Source of the DNA: Streptomyces sp. BA2 | GTDB taxonomy: Bacteria; Actinomycetota; Actinomycetes; Streptomycetales; Streptomycetaceae | Direction of reading: 5' to 3' | Assembly: GCF_009769735.1 (NCBI RefSeq) | Contig: NZ_WSRO01000002.1 | Coordinates: 1,798,001-1,862,000, forward strand | Length of the DNA stretch: 64,000 nucleotides | In this document: piece by piece, positions 24,346-32,905 of the stretch | Position numbering within the stretch: the stretch's first letter is position 1 | Layout: each line of letters starts with the position of its first letter | The notes under the pieces: model-generated | What the model was told of the DNA's origin: nothing | Databases searched by the model: none | The model's input: only the letters and a program-made list of their open reading frames with translations | Translations under genes and position numbers: made by a program

Positions 24346-25191
24346 ATGCGGGGGCGCGTGGCCGGCTCGGCCGTCGCGGCGGCGGAGTCCGCGGCGCGCA
24401 CGGCCGGCGTATCCGTGCGCCAACTCGCCGACCTGGCACACCTGAAGGCCGTGCGGAATCTCTACGAGGGCATCTGGCGGCCGGACGGGAAGACCCCGCC
24501 GGTGACGACCGAGCTGCTGCGCGCGCTCACCAAGGCGGGCAGCTATGTGGGCGGCGCCTTCGACGGCGGCGAACTCGTGGGCGCCTGCGTCGGGTTCTTC
24601 GCGCCGCCCGCCGACAAGGCCCTGCACAGTCACATCGCCGGTGTGGCCGCGGGGATGCGCGGCCGCAACGTCGGCTACGCCCTGAAGCTGCACCAGCGGG
24701 CCTGGGCGCTCCAGCACCAAGTGGCCGAGATCTCCTGGACGTTCGACCCGCTGGTGCGCCGCAACGCCTACTTCAACATCGGAAAACTGGCCGCGGCGCC
24801 CACCGGGTACCTGCCCGACTTCTACGGCCGGATGAACGACGGCATCAACGGCTCCGACGAAACCGACCGCCTCCTGGTCACCTGGCGCCTCACCGCCCCC
24901 GAGGTCGTCCTGGCCTGCGCGGGGCAGCACCCCGCGCCGCTCACTGAAGGCGCCGTCACCGGCCTCGACGTCTCCCCGCACGACGGCCCGGTCCTCGGCA
25001 CCCTCGACGGCCCCACCGTCCTCGTCGCCGTGCCCGGCGACATCGAGAAGCTGCGCGCCACCGACCCGGCCCTGGCGGCCGCCTGGCGCTCCGCCCTGCG
25101 CGACGTCCTGGGCGGGCTGCTGACGGACGGAGCCCGGATCACCGGCTTCGACCGGGCGGGCCGGTACGTCGTCGAGAGGAAGAACTCTTGA
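24346..25191 (+). CDS. GNAT acyltransferase of the D-amino-acid N-succinyltransferase type
   Basis: The 281-residue protein matches the COG3375-type GNAT group: LEG-like LYEGIWRPDG, GAYVGG-like start of the fold, HSHIAGVAAGMRGRNVGYALKLHQRAWAL (the acetyl-CoA-binding loop) and ISWTFDPLVRRNAYFNIGKL, followed by LPDFYGRMNDGIN. Members near N-succinylamino-acid racemases succinylate D-amino acids in a D-to-L conversion route known from Geobacillus. That racemase is not in this window. The gene begins two bases after the fusion enzyme stop, so both belong to one operon. The substrate assignment is inference from family and context. Confidence 0.75.
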   Translation: MRGRVAGSAVAAAESAARTAGVSVRQLADLAHLKAVRNLYEGIWRPDGKTPPVTTELLRALTKAGSYVGGAFDGGELVGACVGFFAPPADKALHSHIAGVAAGMRGRNVGYALKLHQRAWALQHQVAEISWTFDPLVRRNAYFNIGKLAAAPTGYLPDFYGRMNDGINGSDETDRLLVTWRLTAPEVVLACAGQHPAPLTEGAVTGLDVSPHDGPVLGTLDGPTVLVAVPGDIEKLRATDPALAAAWRSALRDVLGGLLTDGARITGFDRAGRYVVERKNS

Positions 25192-25260
25192 CCCGAACCT
25201 ATACGACGCATAAGAAGCCGTAAAAAACGAAGCCGGTTCTCGCCATCCATGGGAGGAAGC

Positions 25261-26925
25261 GTGCTCATCCCGGTGACCACCCACCCCCGAGCCAGTCTCC
25301 GGCGCGTCCTCGAGGATCTGGGCCCCACCCTCCTGGACCTCGTGTGCGGCGACCCCGACGGCGCCGACGACATCGGCGGCATCGTCATCCACGACCCACA
25401 CGACGAACCGGTGCCGCCCCCGCAGGCGCTCGTGCTCGGCGTCGCCGTACAAGATCCGGTGCAGATCGTCCAGTTGCTCGACGCCATCGCCGCGCAGGGC
25501 GCCGCGGGGCTCGTCGTCCGTGCGCCGGTCGCCGCCGACGAGAAGGTCACCGAGGCGGTGCGGCGGACCGGGGTCGCGCTGCTCGGCCTGACACGCGGCG
25601 CCTCGTGGGCGCAGCTCGCCGCGATGCTGCGTGCGCTCATCGCGGAGGGGGATGTCGGGGAGAGGGGACACGAGACCCTGGGCGGGGTGTCGTCCGGGGA
25701 CCTGTTCGCGCTGGCCAACGCCGTCGGGGCGCTCCTTGACGCGCCCGTCACCATCGAGGACCGCAGCTGGCGGGTGCTCGCCTTCTCCGGGCGGCAGGAC
25801 GAGGCCGACCCCTCGCGCGTCGAGACCATCCTCGGCCGCCAGGTGCCCGAACGCTACACGCGCGTCCTGGAGGAGCGCGGTGTCTTCCAGGCCATGTACC
25901 GCAGCGACCGGCCCGTCTACGTGGAGCCCCTCGTGGAGGTGGAGGGCGGCGCCCTCAGCCTGCCGCGCGTGGCCCTCGCCGTCCGCGCCGGCGACGAGAT
26001 ACTCGGCTCCATCTGGGCCGCGGTCCACGGACCGCTGAGCGCCGAGCGCGACCAGGCACTGCGCGACGCCGCCAAGCTGGTCGCGCTGCATCTGCTGCGG
26101 CTGCGCGCGGGCGCCGACGTCGAACGAAGGCTGCGCGCCGACCTGGTGGGCACGGCCCTGGAGGGCGGCCCTGGCGCCGCCGAGGCCGTCGCCCGCCTCG
26201 GGCTCGCCGAACAGCCGGGCGTGGTGCTCGCCCTTGCCTTCGCCGACCGCGCGGATGGCGACAGGTCAGCCGCGCGGCACGCCCGGTACGTGGCCGAACG
26301 GCAGCGCCTCGCCGACGCGTTCGCGATGCATCTGACCGCCGTCCACCCCCGCTCGGCCGCCGCGCTCGTCGGTGACGTCGTCTACGGCATCGTCCCGGCC
26401 CCCGCCGGGCGGCCCGATGCCGAGGAGCGGGCCGCCCGGGTCGCCGAGGAGTTCCTGGAACGCGTGGGCGCGCGACAGGAGTTGCTCGTCGGGGTCGGCT
26501 CTCCGGCGCCGGAGAGCGCCGCGCTGCCCGCGTCACGGGCGGGCGCCGACCGGGCGCTGCGGGTGCTGCGGGCGGGCGAGGGGAACCGCTCGGTGGCCCG
26601 CATCACCGACGTACTCGTCGAGTCGTTGCTCCTTGAACTCACGGACGTGATCGCCGAACGCGGCGACCCGCCGTCCGGCCCCGTGGCCCGGCTCGGCGCG
26701 TACGACGCGGCGCACCACACCTGTCTCGTCGAGACGCTGCGGGCGTGGCTCGACGCGTTCGGCGACGTCGCCACGGCGTCCGCCGCCGTCCATGTGCACC
26801 CGAACACCTTCCGCTACCGGCTGCGACGGCTCGCGGAAGTGGGCGGCCTCGATCTGACGGACACCGACGCGCGCTTCGCCGCCATGCTGCAACTGCGTCT
26901 GTGGCCGCACACGCGACGGTCCTAG
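25261..26925 (+). CDS. PucR/CdaR-type transcriptional regulator
   Basis: The 554-residue regulator has an N-terminal PucR-like region (LEDLGPTLLDLVCG, VVRAPVAADEKVTEAVRRTGVALLGLTRGASWAQL), a central GAF/GGDEF-like region (VTIEDRSWRVLAFSG) and a C-terminal PucR helix-turn-helix LRAWLDAFGDVATASAAVHVHPNTFRYRLRRLAEVGGLDL. It probably senses a peptide or amino-acid product and controls the surrounding operon. The frame also has an ATG at 25249, but GGAGGA lies between the two and fits the GTG at 25261. A 69-bp A-rich gap (GTAAAAAACGAAG) separates it from the GNAT gene. Confidence 0.88.
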   Translation: MLIPVTTHPRASLRRVLEDLGPTLLDLVCGDPDGADDIGGIVIHDPHDEPVPPPQALVLGVAVQDPVQIVQLLDAIAAQGAAGLVVRAPVAADEKVTEAVRRTGVALLGLTRGASWAQLAAMLRALIAEGDVGERGHETLGGVSSGDLFALANAVGALLDAPVTIEDRSWRVLAFSGRQDEADPSRVETILGRQVPERYTRVLEERGVFQAMYRSDRPVYVEPLVEVEGGALSLPRVALAVRAGDEILGSIWAAVHGPLSAERDQALRDAAKLVALHLLRLRAGADVERRLRADLVGTALEGGPGAAEAVARLGLAEQPGVVLALAFADRADGDRSAARHARYVAERQRLADAFAMHLTAVHPRSAAALVGDVVYGIVPAPAGRPDAEERAARVAEEFLERVGARQELLVGVGSPAPESAALPASRAGADRALRVLRAGEGNRSVARITDVLVESLLLELTDVIAERGDPPSGPVARLGAYDAAHHTCLVETLRAWLDAFGDVATASAAVHVHPNTFRYRLRRLAEVGGLDLTDTDARFAAMLQLRLWPHTRRS

Positions 26926-27031
26926 CAGCTCGCCCCACCGGTTTGGTGCCCGTCGATGAACGAGGCCTCCCGCATGGTGCGCGCGGACGAATCGCCGCGC
27001 GGGGCCCGCGGCCTAGCCTCGCTGCCAGTTC

Positions 27032-27067
27032 GACCGACCCATCCCACCCCATGACCGACCCATCCCA
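27032..27067. repeat. Direct repeat upstream of the second S12 hydrolase
   Basis: GACCGACCCATCCCA occurs at 27032-27046 and 27053-27067, 21 bp apart, just before the ribosome-binding site. TAGCCT at 27014-27019 could be a -10. The repeats could be regulator sites. Confidence 0.5.
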
Positions 27068-27090
27068 TGGACGAGGTACGAGGGAGACGC

Positions 27091-28518
27091 ATGCCGAAGG
27101 CACCATCACCACCGTCTCAGGGCGAACCACGGTCACAACTCGACGCGTTCCAGGCCTGGTTGACCGAGCGCCTGGCGGCGCTGCTCGACGAGAACCAGGT
27201 ACCGGGTGCCGCCGTGGCCGTGAGCCTCGGTGACGTGGTGATCGACGCCGCCGCGGGCGTGCTCAGCAAGGACACCGGGGTCGCGGCGACACCGGACTCC
27301 GTGTTCCAGATCGGATCCATCACCAAGGTCTGGACGGCGACTCTCGCGATGCAACTCGTCGACGAGGGAAAGCTGGATCTCGACGCCCCCGTGCGCGACC
27401 ACCTGCCGGACTTCAAGATCGCCGACGACGAGGCAGCCGTCCGCATCACCGTCCGGCAGCTGATGTGCCATGTCTCCGGATTCGAGGGCGACTTCTTCAC
27501 CGACACCGGCCAGGGCGACGACTGCCTGGAGAAGTTCGTCGCCACGCTCGGGGACACGCCTCAACTGTTCGCGCCGGGCGCGCGGTTCTCGTACAACAAC
27601 GCCGCCTACTGCGTGCTCGGCCGGATCGTCGAAGTGCTGCGCGAGAAGCCGTACGACGCGTGTCTGCGCGAGCACCTCTTCACCCCGCTCGGACTCACCC
27701 ACGCGGCCACCGGACCGTACGAGGCGATCCTGCACCGGGCCGCGGTCGGCCACCTCCGGGCCACCCCGGACGCGGATCCCCGGCCCGCGCCGGTGTGGGC
27801 ACTGGCCCGCTCGAACGCCGCGGCGGGCGCGATGCTCGCCATGCGGCCCCGCGACCTGCTGACGTTCGCCCGGATGCACCTGGCCGACGGCCTTGGCCCC
27901 GACGGCTCGCGGGTGCTCGGCGCCGGCAGCGCGCGAGCCATGCGCCAACCGCAGGTGGACGTGCCGCCCTTGGGGCTCATGGGCGACTCCTGGGGCCTCG
28001 GCTGGGAGATCTTCGACTTCCCCGGCGGCACCGTCGTCGGCCACGACGGCGGCACCATCGGCCAGTCAGCGTTCCTGCGCGCCGTGCCGGAGCACGACAT
28101 CGCGGTGGCGGTCCTGACCAACGGCGGTGACCCGGTCGCGCTGTATACGGAGATCGTCGGCCGCGTCCTGCGCGACCTCGCCGGCATCGAACTGCCCGCA
28201 CTGCCGGTGCCGGACCCCGAGGCGCCGAGCGTCGACGCGTCCCGGTACGTCGGGACGTACGCGTCGTCGGCCGCCGACACGGTGATCAGCCAGGACGCCG
28301 ATGGCCGGGTCTGGGCCGAGCGGACCCCGAAGGGGATCTTCGCCGAGATCGGCGGCGTGCCGGAGCGGATCGAGCTGGTGGCCGCGGGTGAGGGCACGCT
28401 GATCGCCGCGGAACCCGAGCAGGGCATGCACCGGCTGCACTCCTTCGTCGGCGACGACGGCGAGGGCCACGCGCAGTTCCTGCACACCGGGCGGGCCGAC
28501 CGCAGGGTGTCGCCGTGA
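27091..28518 (+). CDS. S12 serine hydrolase (D-aminopeptidase/DD-peptidase-like)
   Basis: The 475-residue protein is a stand-alone relative of the C-terminal half of the fusion at 20898: FQIGSITKVWTAT (Ser76, Lys79), SYNN (Tyr168-Asn170), HDGGTIGQSAFLR (His318) and shared FTDTGQGDDCLE. The family covers beta-lactamase-fold DD-peptidases, D-aminopeptidases and esterases. No signal peptide is present, so the protein is probably cytosolic and degrades imported peptides rather than the cell wall. ATG at 27091 has AGGGAG upstream. It shares the operon direction with its neighbours. Confidence 0.87.
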   Translation: MPKAPSPPSQGEPRSQLDAFQAWLTERLAALLDENQVPGAAVAVSLGDVVIDAAAGVLSKDTGVAATPDSVFQIGSITKVWTATLAMQLVDEGKLDLDAPVRDHLPDFKIADDEAAVRITVRQLMCHVSGFEGDFFTDTGQGDDCLEKFVATLGDTPQLFAPGARFSYNNAAYCVLGRIVEVLREKPYDACLREHLFTPLGLTHAATGPYEAILHRAAVGHLRATPDADPRPAPVWALARSNAAAGAMLAMRPRDLLTFARMHLADGLGPDGSRVLGAGSARAMRQPQVDVPPLGLMGDSWGLGWEIFDFPGGTVVGHDGGTIGQSAFLRAVPEHDIAVAVLTNGGDPVALYTEIVGRVLRDLAGIELPALPVPDPEAPSVDASRYVGTYASSAADTVISQDADGRVWAERTPKGIFAEIGGVPERIELVAAGEGTLIAAEPEQGMHRLHSFVGDDGEGHAQFLHTGRADRRVSP

Positions 28519-28523
28519 GGGCC

Positions 28524-28562
28524 GTGAGCGAGCTCGAGCACCTGCGCGCGTACGCCGCCTGA
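28524..28562 (+). other. 12-codon open frame between S12 gene and binding-protein gene
   Basis: GTG at 28524 begins a 12-residue frame (VSELEHLRAYAA) that starts five bases after the preceding stop. It may be a remnant, a tiny coupled peptide, or chance; there is no separate ribosome-binding site. Confidence 0.2.
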
Positions 28563-28671
28563 GCCCCCAAGCCCCGAACGGAAGCCGGAAGAGAGCCGGG
28601 TGCACACGGACGCAGCACGCCCCGCGGCGGCGCCCGCCGCCCGTACACCACCGACCCGCAGGGAGACACGG

Positions 28672-30309
28672 ATGAGATCTGCGACGAGGTCCAGGTCCGC
28701 GATGAGATCTGCGCGGATCGCCGCGGCGGTCATCGGCGCCGCCGCTCTGGTCCTCACCGGTTGCGGCGGGGCGTCGAACGCCGGCGGCCCGGCGGCCTCG
28801 GGCGGCAGCCCGGCCGACGGCAGGAGCTTCACCATGGCGATGCCGTCCGATCCCGGCACGCTCGACCCGGCGATGACCGTCATGGCGGCCGCCATCCAGG
28901 TCGACCGCTTCCTCTACGACCCGTTGATCCACGTGGCGAGGGACGGCGGCGTGACCTCGGGCCTCGCCGAGAAGTGGCAGGCGGACACCACCACCGCCCG
29001 CTTCACCCTGCGCCCTGGCGTCACCTGCGCGGACGGTGCACCGCTGACCGTCCGGGACGTGGCGGCGAACATCGCGTTCGTGGCCGACCCGAAGAACAGG
29101 TCACCGCTGGCCGGTCTTTACGTGAACCCGGGCACCACGGTGGAGGCCGATGCCGGAACCCGTGAGATCACCGTCACCAGCAAGGTCCCCGACGCCTTCC
29201 TGCTGCGCAACATCGGCAGTGTGCCGATGGTCTGCGGCAAGGGCATGGACGACCGTGGAGCGGTCGCCAAGGGGCAGCACGGCACCGGCATGTTCACCCT
29301 CACCGAGGCGGTCCCGGGCGATCACTACACGCTGACCCGGCGCGAGGACTACGTGTGGGGCCCGGGCGCGCGGCAGCCGGCAAAGGCAGAGAAGGGCCTG
29401 CCGGACAAGGTCCACATCCGCGTCGTCGCCAACGAGACCACCGCGGCCAATCTGCTCCTGTCCGGCGAACTGAACGCCGCCGGCCTCGGCGGACCCGACC
29501 AGCAGCGCCTCCTCGGCCGCGGCCAGTTCCATGCCGACTCGGCCTCCGCTCGGGGCGAGATGTGGTTCCACCACGCTCCGGGGCGCCCGACACGGGACGA
29601 GTCGGTGCGGCGCGCCCTCGCCCAGGCCGTCGACCTGGGCGACATCGGCAAGGTGCTCACCGCCGGGACCGGCAAGCCCTCGCGAGGGCTCATCACCATC
29701 GACCCGAAGGCCTGCAAGGACAACACGGTGGCCGGGAAGCTGCCGGCCCACGACGTGCGCGCGGCCAAGTCCCTCCTGGACAGGGCGGGCTGGAAGGAGA
29801 ACGCCGACGGAGTACGCGTGAAGGACGGCAAGCGCCTCGCCCTGACCCTCGTCTATCCCAGCCTGATCGGGCAGCCGGCCGCGTCCGCGGCCGAGTTGAT
29901 CCAGGAGGCATGGCAGGAGGTGGGGGCCGACGTGACGATCCGCGGGATCGACAACACCGGCATCAACCAGGTGGTCGCGGGCAACGCGTCCTGGGACGCG
30001 GCCGTCCTGCCGCTCGGCCTGGGGCTGCCGCCCCAGCTCAGGCCCTTCGTCTCCGGGCCGAAGCCCCCTGACGGCACGAACTTCGCCCACATCGACAACA
30101 AGGCGTACGCGACCCTCGCCGACAAGGCCTCGCGCATGCCGGGCACCACGGGCTGCCCCACCTGGAGCCGCGCCGAGTCGGCACTGATCTCGTCGGTGGA
30201 CGTGGTGCCCTTCGTCGACGCCGTCCTTCCGACGTTCGGGGCGGGCGCACGCTTCGAGGTGAACCACGGCAGCATCATGCCGTCGTCGATCCGGATGTAC
30301 GGGGACTGA
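28672..30309 (+). CDS. Solute-binding lipoprotein of a peptide ABC transporter
   Basis: The 545-residue family-5 extracellular binding protein starts with an Arg-rich lipoprotein signal and lipobox LTGC (Cys31). Typical motifs are TLDPAMTVMAAAIQVDRFLYDPLIH, GLAEKWQADTTTARFTLRPGVTCADG and SVRRALAQAVDLGDIGK. It would be anchored outside the membrane and pass peptides to the permeases encoded at 15797-19806, the only full family-5 transporter in the window. GGGAGA precedes the ATG. A terminator follows, closing the operon. Confidence 0.9.
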   Translation: MRSATRSRSAMRSARIAAAVIGAAALVLTGCGGASNAGGPAASGGSPADGRSFTMAMPSDPGTLDPAMTVMAAAIQVDRFLYDPLIHVARDGGVTSGLAEKWQADTTTARFTLRPGVTCADGAPLTVRDVAANIAFVADPKNRSPLAGLYVNPGTTVEADAGTREITVTSKVPDAFLLRNIGSVPMVCGKGMDDRGAVAKGQHGTGMFTLTEAVPGDHYTLTRREDYVWGPGARQPAKAEKGLPDKVHIRVVANETTAANLLLSGELNAAGLGGPDQQRLLGRGQFHADSASARGEMWFHHAPGRPTRDESVRRALAQAVDLGDIGKVLTAGTGKPSRGLITIDPKACKDNTVAGKLPAHDVRAAKSLLDRAGWKENADGVRVKDGKRLALTLVYPSLIGQPAASAAELIQEAWQEVGADVTIRGIDNTGINQVVAGNASWDAAVLPLGLGLPPQLRPFVSGPKPPDGTNFAHIDNKAYATLADKASRMPGTTGCPTWSRAESALISSVDVVPFVDAVLPTFGAGARFEVNHGSIMPSSIRMYGD

Positions 30310-30324
30310 GGCGGACCAGCGGCA

Positions 30325-30359
30325 CGGAGGGCCACCGCCCCGCGGACGGCGGCCCTCCG
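30325..30359 (+). terminator. Terminator at the end of the peptide operon
   Basis: CGGAGGGCC (30325-30333) pairs with GGCCCTCCG (30351-30359) with further internal CCG/CGG pairing. It lies 16 bases after the binding-protein stop. Confidence 0.6.
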
Positions 30360-30494
30360 GCGGTCTCGTAACCAAGTGACGCTACGCTGCCCCACGGCAA
30401 GGGAGTGATCACCCCTCGCTCTCACACTTCCCGTATCTCCCATCACATGACCGCACCCGCAGCCCATGATCCGTACTTGGACGGCGCAGTTTCC

Positions 30495-31370
30495 ATGTCT
30501 TGGCTTGAATCCTTCATCCTCGGGCTCGTCCAGGGACTGACCGAGTTCCTCCCGATCTCGTCCAGCGCGCATCTGCGGCTGACCGCGGCGTTCGCGGGCT
30601 GGCACGATCCGGGGGCCGCGTTCACCGCGATCACCCAGATCGGCACCGAGGCCGCCGTGCTGATCTACTTCCGCAAGGACATCGCACGGATCATCTCCGC
30701 GTGGTTCGGCTCCCTCTTCGGCAAGGTGCCACGCTCGGACCACGACGCGCAGATGGGCTGGCTCGTCATCGTCGGCTCGATCCCGATCGGCGTGCTCGGC
30801 GTCACCTTCAAGGACCAGATCGAGGGTCCGTTCCGCGATCTGCGGCTCATCGCCACGACGCTGATCGTGATGGGCATCGTCCTCGGCATCGCCGACCGCC
30901 TCGCGGCCCGCGACGAGACCGGCGCCAAGCACCGCGCCGTCAAGGAGCGCAAGAGCCTGAAGGAGCTGGGCGTCCGCGACGGCCTGATCTTCGGCATCTG
31001 CCAGGCGATGGCCCTGATCCCGGGCGTCTCCCGCTCCGGCGCCACCATCAGCGGCGGCCTGCTCATGGGCTACACCCGCGAGGCAGCGGCCCGCTACTCG
31101 TTCCTGCTCGCCATCCCGGCCGTCCTCGCCTCCGGCGCCTTCGAGCTCAAGGACGCGGGCGAGGGCGGGCATGTGTCCTGGGGGCCGACGATCTTCGCGA
31201 CGATCATCGCCTTCATTGTCGGATATGCCGTAATTGCGTGGTTCATGAAGTTCATTACGACCAAGAGCTTCATGCCGTTCGTGTACTACCGGATCCTGCT
31301 CGGCATCGTCCTCTTCGCCCTCGTCGGCGCGGGCGTGCTCAGCCCGCACGCCGGAGAGTCCGCGGGCTGA
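30495..31370 (+). CDS. uppP: Undecaprenyl-diphosphate phosphatase
   Basis: The 291-residue BacA/UppP protein has EFLPISSSAHLRL near the N terminus and PGVSRSGATISGG, the two catalytic loops, within eight or so membrane helices. It removes a phosphate from undecaprenyl diphosphate so the lipid carrier can be reused in peptidoglycan and glycan synthesis; loss causes bacitracin sensitivity. The start MSWLESFILGLVQGL is the family standard, but ATG at 30447 has TATCTC seven bases upstream, so a 16-residue longer leaderless form is possible. Confidence 0.93.
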   Translation: MSWLESFILGLVQGLTEFLPISSSAHLRLTAAFAGWHDPGAAFTAITQIGTEAAVLIYFRKDIARIISAWFGSLFGKVPRSDHDAQMGWLVIVGSIPIGVLGVTFKDQIEGPFRDLRLIATTLIVMGIVLGIADRLAARDETGAKHRAVKERKSLKELGVRDGLIFGICQAMALIPGVSRSGATISGGLLMGYTREAAARYSFLLAIPAVLASGAFELKDAGEGGHVSWGPTIFATIIAFIVGYAVIAWFMKFITTKSFMPFVYYRILLGIVLFALVGAGVLSPHAGESAG

Positions 31371-31421
31371 GTTCCGAACCGGCCCCGGCCGGGGGCGTTG
31401 TGACCAATGGCATGCCGAAAG

Positions 31422-31438
31422 ACCCTCTTCAGGAGGGT
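31422..31438 (+). terminator. Short hairpin after uppP
   Basis: ACCCTC (31422-31427) pairs with GAGGGT (31433-31438) around a 5-base loop, followed by TT. It is a weak terminator candidate. Confidence 0.35.
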
Positions 31439-31448
31439 TTGGCCGTCC

Positions 31449-31454
31449 TACGGT
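31449..31454 (+). promoter_or_regulatory. -10 box of the small conserved gene
   Basis: TACGGT lies six bases before the ATG at 31461 with no Shine-Dalgarno, suggesting a leaderless message. Confidence 0.45.
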
Positions 31455-31460
31455 GATGGG

Positions 31461-31775
31461 ATGTCGCCCCTCGCCCGCATCAGCGCCTCGTACGCCCCGC
31501 GCTTCGCCGAGTTCGCCTTCGAGCCCGGTTTCACGGCCGCCGTGGACCAGCACGTCGCGGAGCTGCGGGACCGGTTGGAGATGGGCGGGGCCGGGCTCGT
31601 GCCGCCTGCGCCGGACCCGGAGATCCTCTCGGACTACGCCCTGGGGTTCCTCGACGCGCTGGCCGAGAACGGGTGGCGCGAGCCGGTGGGTCATGACTAC
31701 GCGGTGTGCCGCCTCACCGCCATCTCCTGGCTTGTGAGGCGGCACGACCTGGTGCCGGAGTCCTCCGGGTCCTGA
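31461..31775 (+). CDS. Small conserved hypothetical protein (104 residues)
   Basis: The protein begins MSPLARISASYAPRFAEFAFEPGF and is acidic, with predicted helices (DQHVAELRDRLEM, DPEILSDYALGFLDALAENGWREP). The sequence reads like a genuine streptomycete protein but no named domain is recognised. ATG at 31461 follows a leaderless -10 box. Its stop lies inside a 17-bp bidirectional terminator, and the channel gene converges on it. Confidence 0.65.
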   Translation: MSPLARISASYAPRFAEFAFEPGFTAAVDQHVAELRDRLEMGGAGLVPPAPDPEILSDYALGFLDALAENGWREPVGHDYAVCRLTAISWLVRRHDLVPESSGS

Positions 31776-31800
31776 CCGGGAAGCCGGTCAGGACCCGGAG
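31763..31800. terminator. Bidirectional terminator with perfect 17-bp stem
   Basis: Arms 31763-31779 and 31784-31800 (beginning CTCCGGGTCCTG) are perfectly complementary around loop GAAG. The hairpin lies between convergent genes and includes the stop codon of the left one. Confidence 0.85.
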
Positions 31801-31813
31801 GCGGTCGGCCTGG

Positions 31814-32656
31814 TCACATGTCGTCGCGCATGTCGCCACGCAGGTGGCTGCCCGTGTCACCGCGCATGTCACCCCGCATGTCACCGCGCATGTCGCTGCG
31901 CTCGCGCTCCTGCACGGGCTGGTTGGCCATCGCGTCCTGCCGGCCGGCCTGGTAGGCGCTGACGCTGCCGCGCGCCTTGGCCGTCTCGACCTCCGCCGTG
32001 CTCAGCCAGCGCTCCCAGCGCTGCCGCATCGGGCCGATGAGGCCACCACCCACGCCGACGATCAGGATTCCCGCGCCGGCCGCGAGCGCGGCGTACAGGA
32101 CGGGCTGGGTGACCGTCGTGGCGATGCCCGCCTGACCGAGGGCCGCGATCACGCCGAGCGCGACGATGCAGGCCCAGACGATCGTGCCGATGGTCTTCCC
32201 GTACGACATCGAGGACAGGGCGCTGGTGACGATGTCGCGTACGACGTTGGCCACCGCCATGGCGACGACCATCAGGACGATGGCGACGACGGCGCGCGGG
32301 ATCCAGGCGACGATGCCGTCGAGCATGTTGGAGACCGGGTTGCTCCCGAAGACGCCGAAGGCGATCTGCAGGGTGACCAGGAGCAGGGCGAAGTACACGA
32401 CCTTGCAGACGATCCCCGTCATGTCGTACTTGGAGTTCGCGAACATCCGGGACGCGCCCGCACGTTCGGCGAGCCGCTCGGATCCGACCTTGCGCAGAAC
32501 CCGGTCGAGGACCTTGGCGATCATCTTCGACACGAACCAGCCGATGGCCAGGACGACCAGGAAGCCGATCAGCTTCGGCACGAATTGCGCGACCTTCGAC
32601 CAGGCGTCGTTGAGCCCCTGGGTGAAGTCCACGGAGAGACTGATGTACTGGGACAT
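31814..32656 (-). CDS. Conserved-TM-helix channel-like protein (CmpX type)
   Basis: The 280-residue membrane protein has repeated Conserved-TM-helix (PF05552-like) segments: LIGFLVVLAIGWFVSKMIAKVLDRVLRKVG, then DGIVAWIPRAVVAIVLMVVAMAVANVVRD and TIGTIVWACIVALGVIAALGQAGI. Such proteins are related to small mechanosensitive channels and may act in osmotic relief. The C-terminal cytosolic tail is charged and ends in MRGD/HLRGD repeats, encoded by short CGCATGTC-type repeats at 31817-31900. The ATG at 32656 has AGGACCAC upstream. Confidence 0.75.
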   Translation of the reverse strand: MSQYISLSVDFTQGLNDAWSKVAQFVPKLIGFLVVLAIGWFVSKMIAKVLDRVLRKVGSERLAERAGASRMFANSKYDMTGIVCKVVYFALLLVTLQIAFGVFGSNPVSNMLDGIVAWIPRAVVAIVLMVVAMAVANVVRDIVTSALSSMSYGKTIGTIVWACIVALGVIAALGQAGIATTVTQPVLYAALAAGAGILIVGVGGGLIGPMRQRWERWLSTAEVETAKARGSVSAYQAGRQDAMANQPVQERERSDMRGDMRGDMRGDTGSHLRGDMRDDM

Positions 32657-32893
32657 GAGTGGTCCTCCACTCGGTGGGCCCCGGCCGCCACTACGGCGTC
32701 AGGGCGATGAATCCCCCACGGCGCGCGGCTTCCGGCGCGTCCCTTCTCCCCTGGATATCAGGGGCCACGGCCGGGGACCGCCCGGTGTTGCGCCGTACGG
32801 GTGACGGCGTGTGACGGGCCCGGCCGCTTGTACATCCGCTCACTTGGAGGATCTGCCCAGTAGCTGAGAGTTCCGATTGTCGTAGCTATCCCC

Positions 32894-32899
32894 TAGGCT
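32894..32899 (+). promoter_or_regulatory. -10 box of the TTA-containing small gene
   Basis: TAGGCT lies six bases before ATG at 32906; TTCCGA at 32871-32876 with a 17-base spacer is a weak -35. Confidence 0.45.
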
Positions 32900-32905
32900 T
32901 GACGC

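Noticed and set aside
20904..24401. Open frame of 1165 codons on the minus strand
   Set aside because: It is the antisense of the S9/S12 fusion; such frames are produced by GC-rich third positions. The plus-strand protein has all catalytic motifs.
31817..31905. Short repeats that could suggest a CRISPR or tandem-repeat locus
   Set aside because: The repeats are in frame inside a gene and code for MRGD; there are no spacers of constant length.
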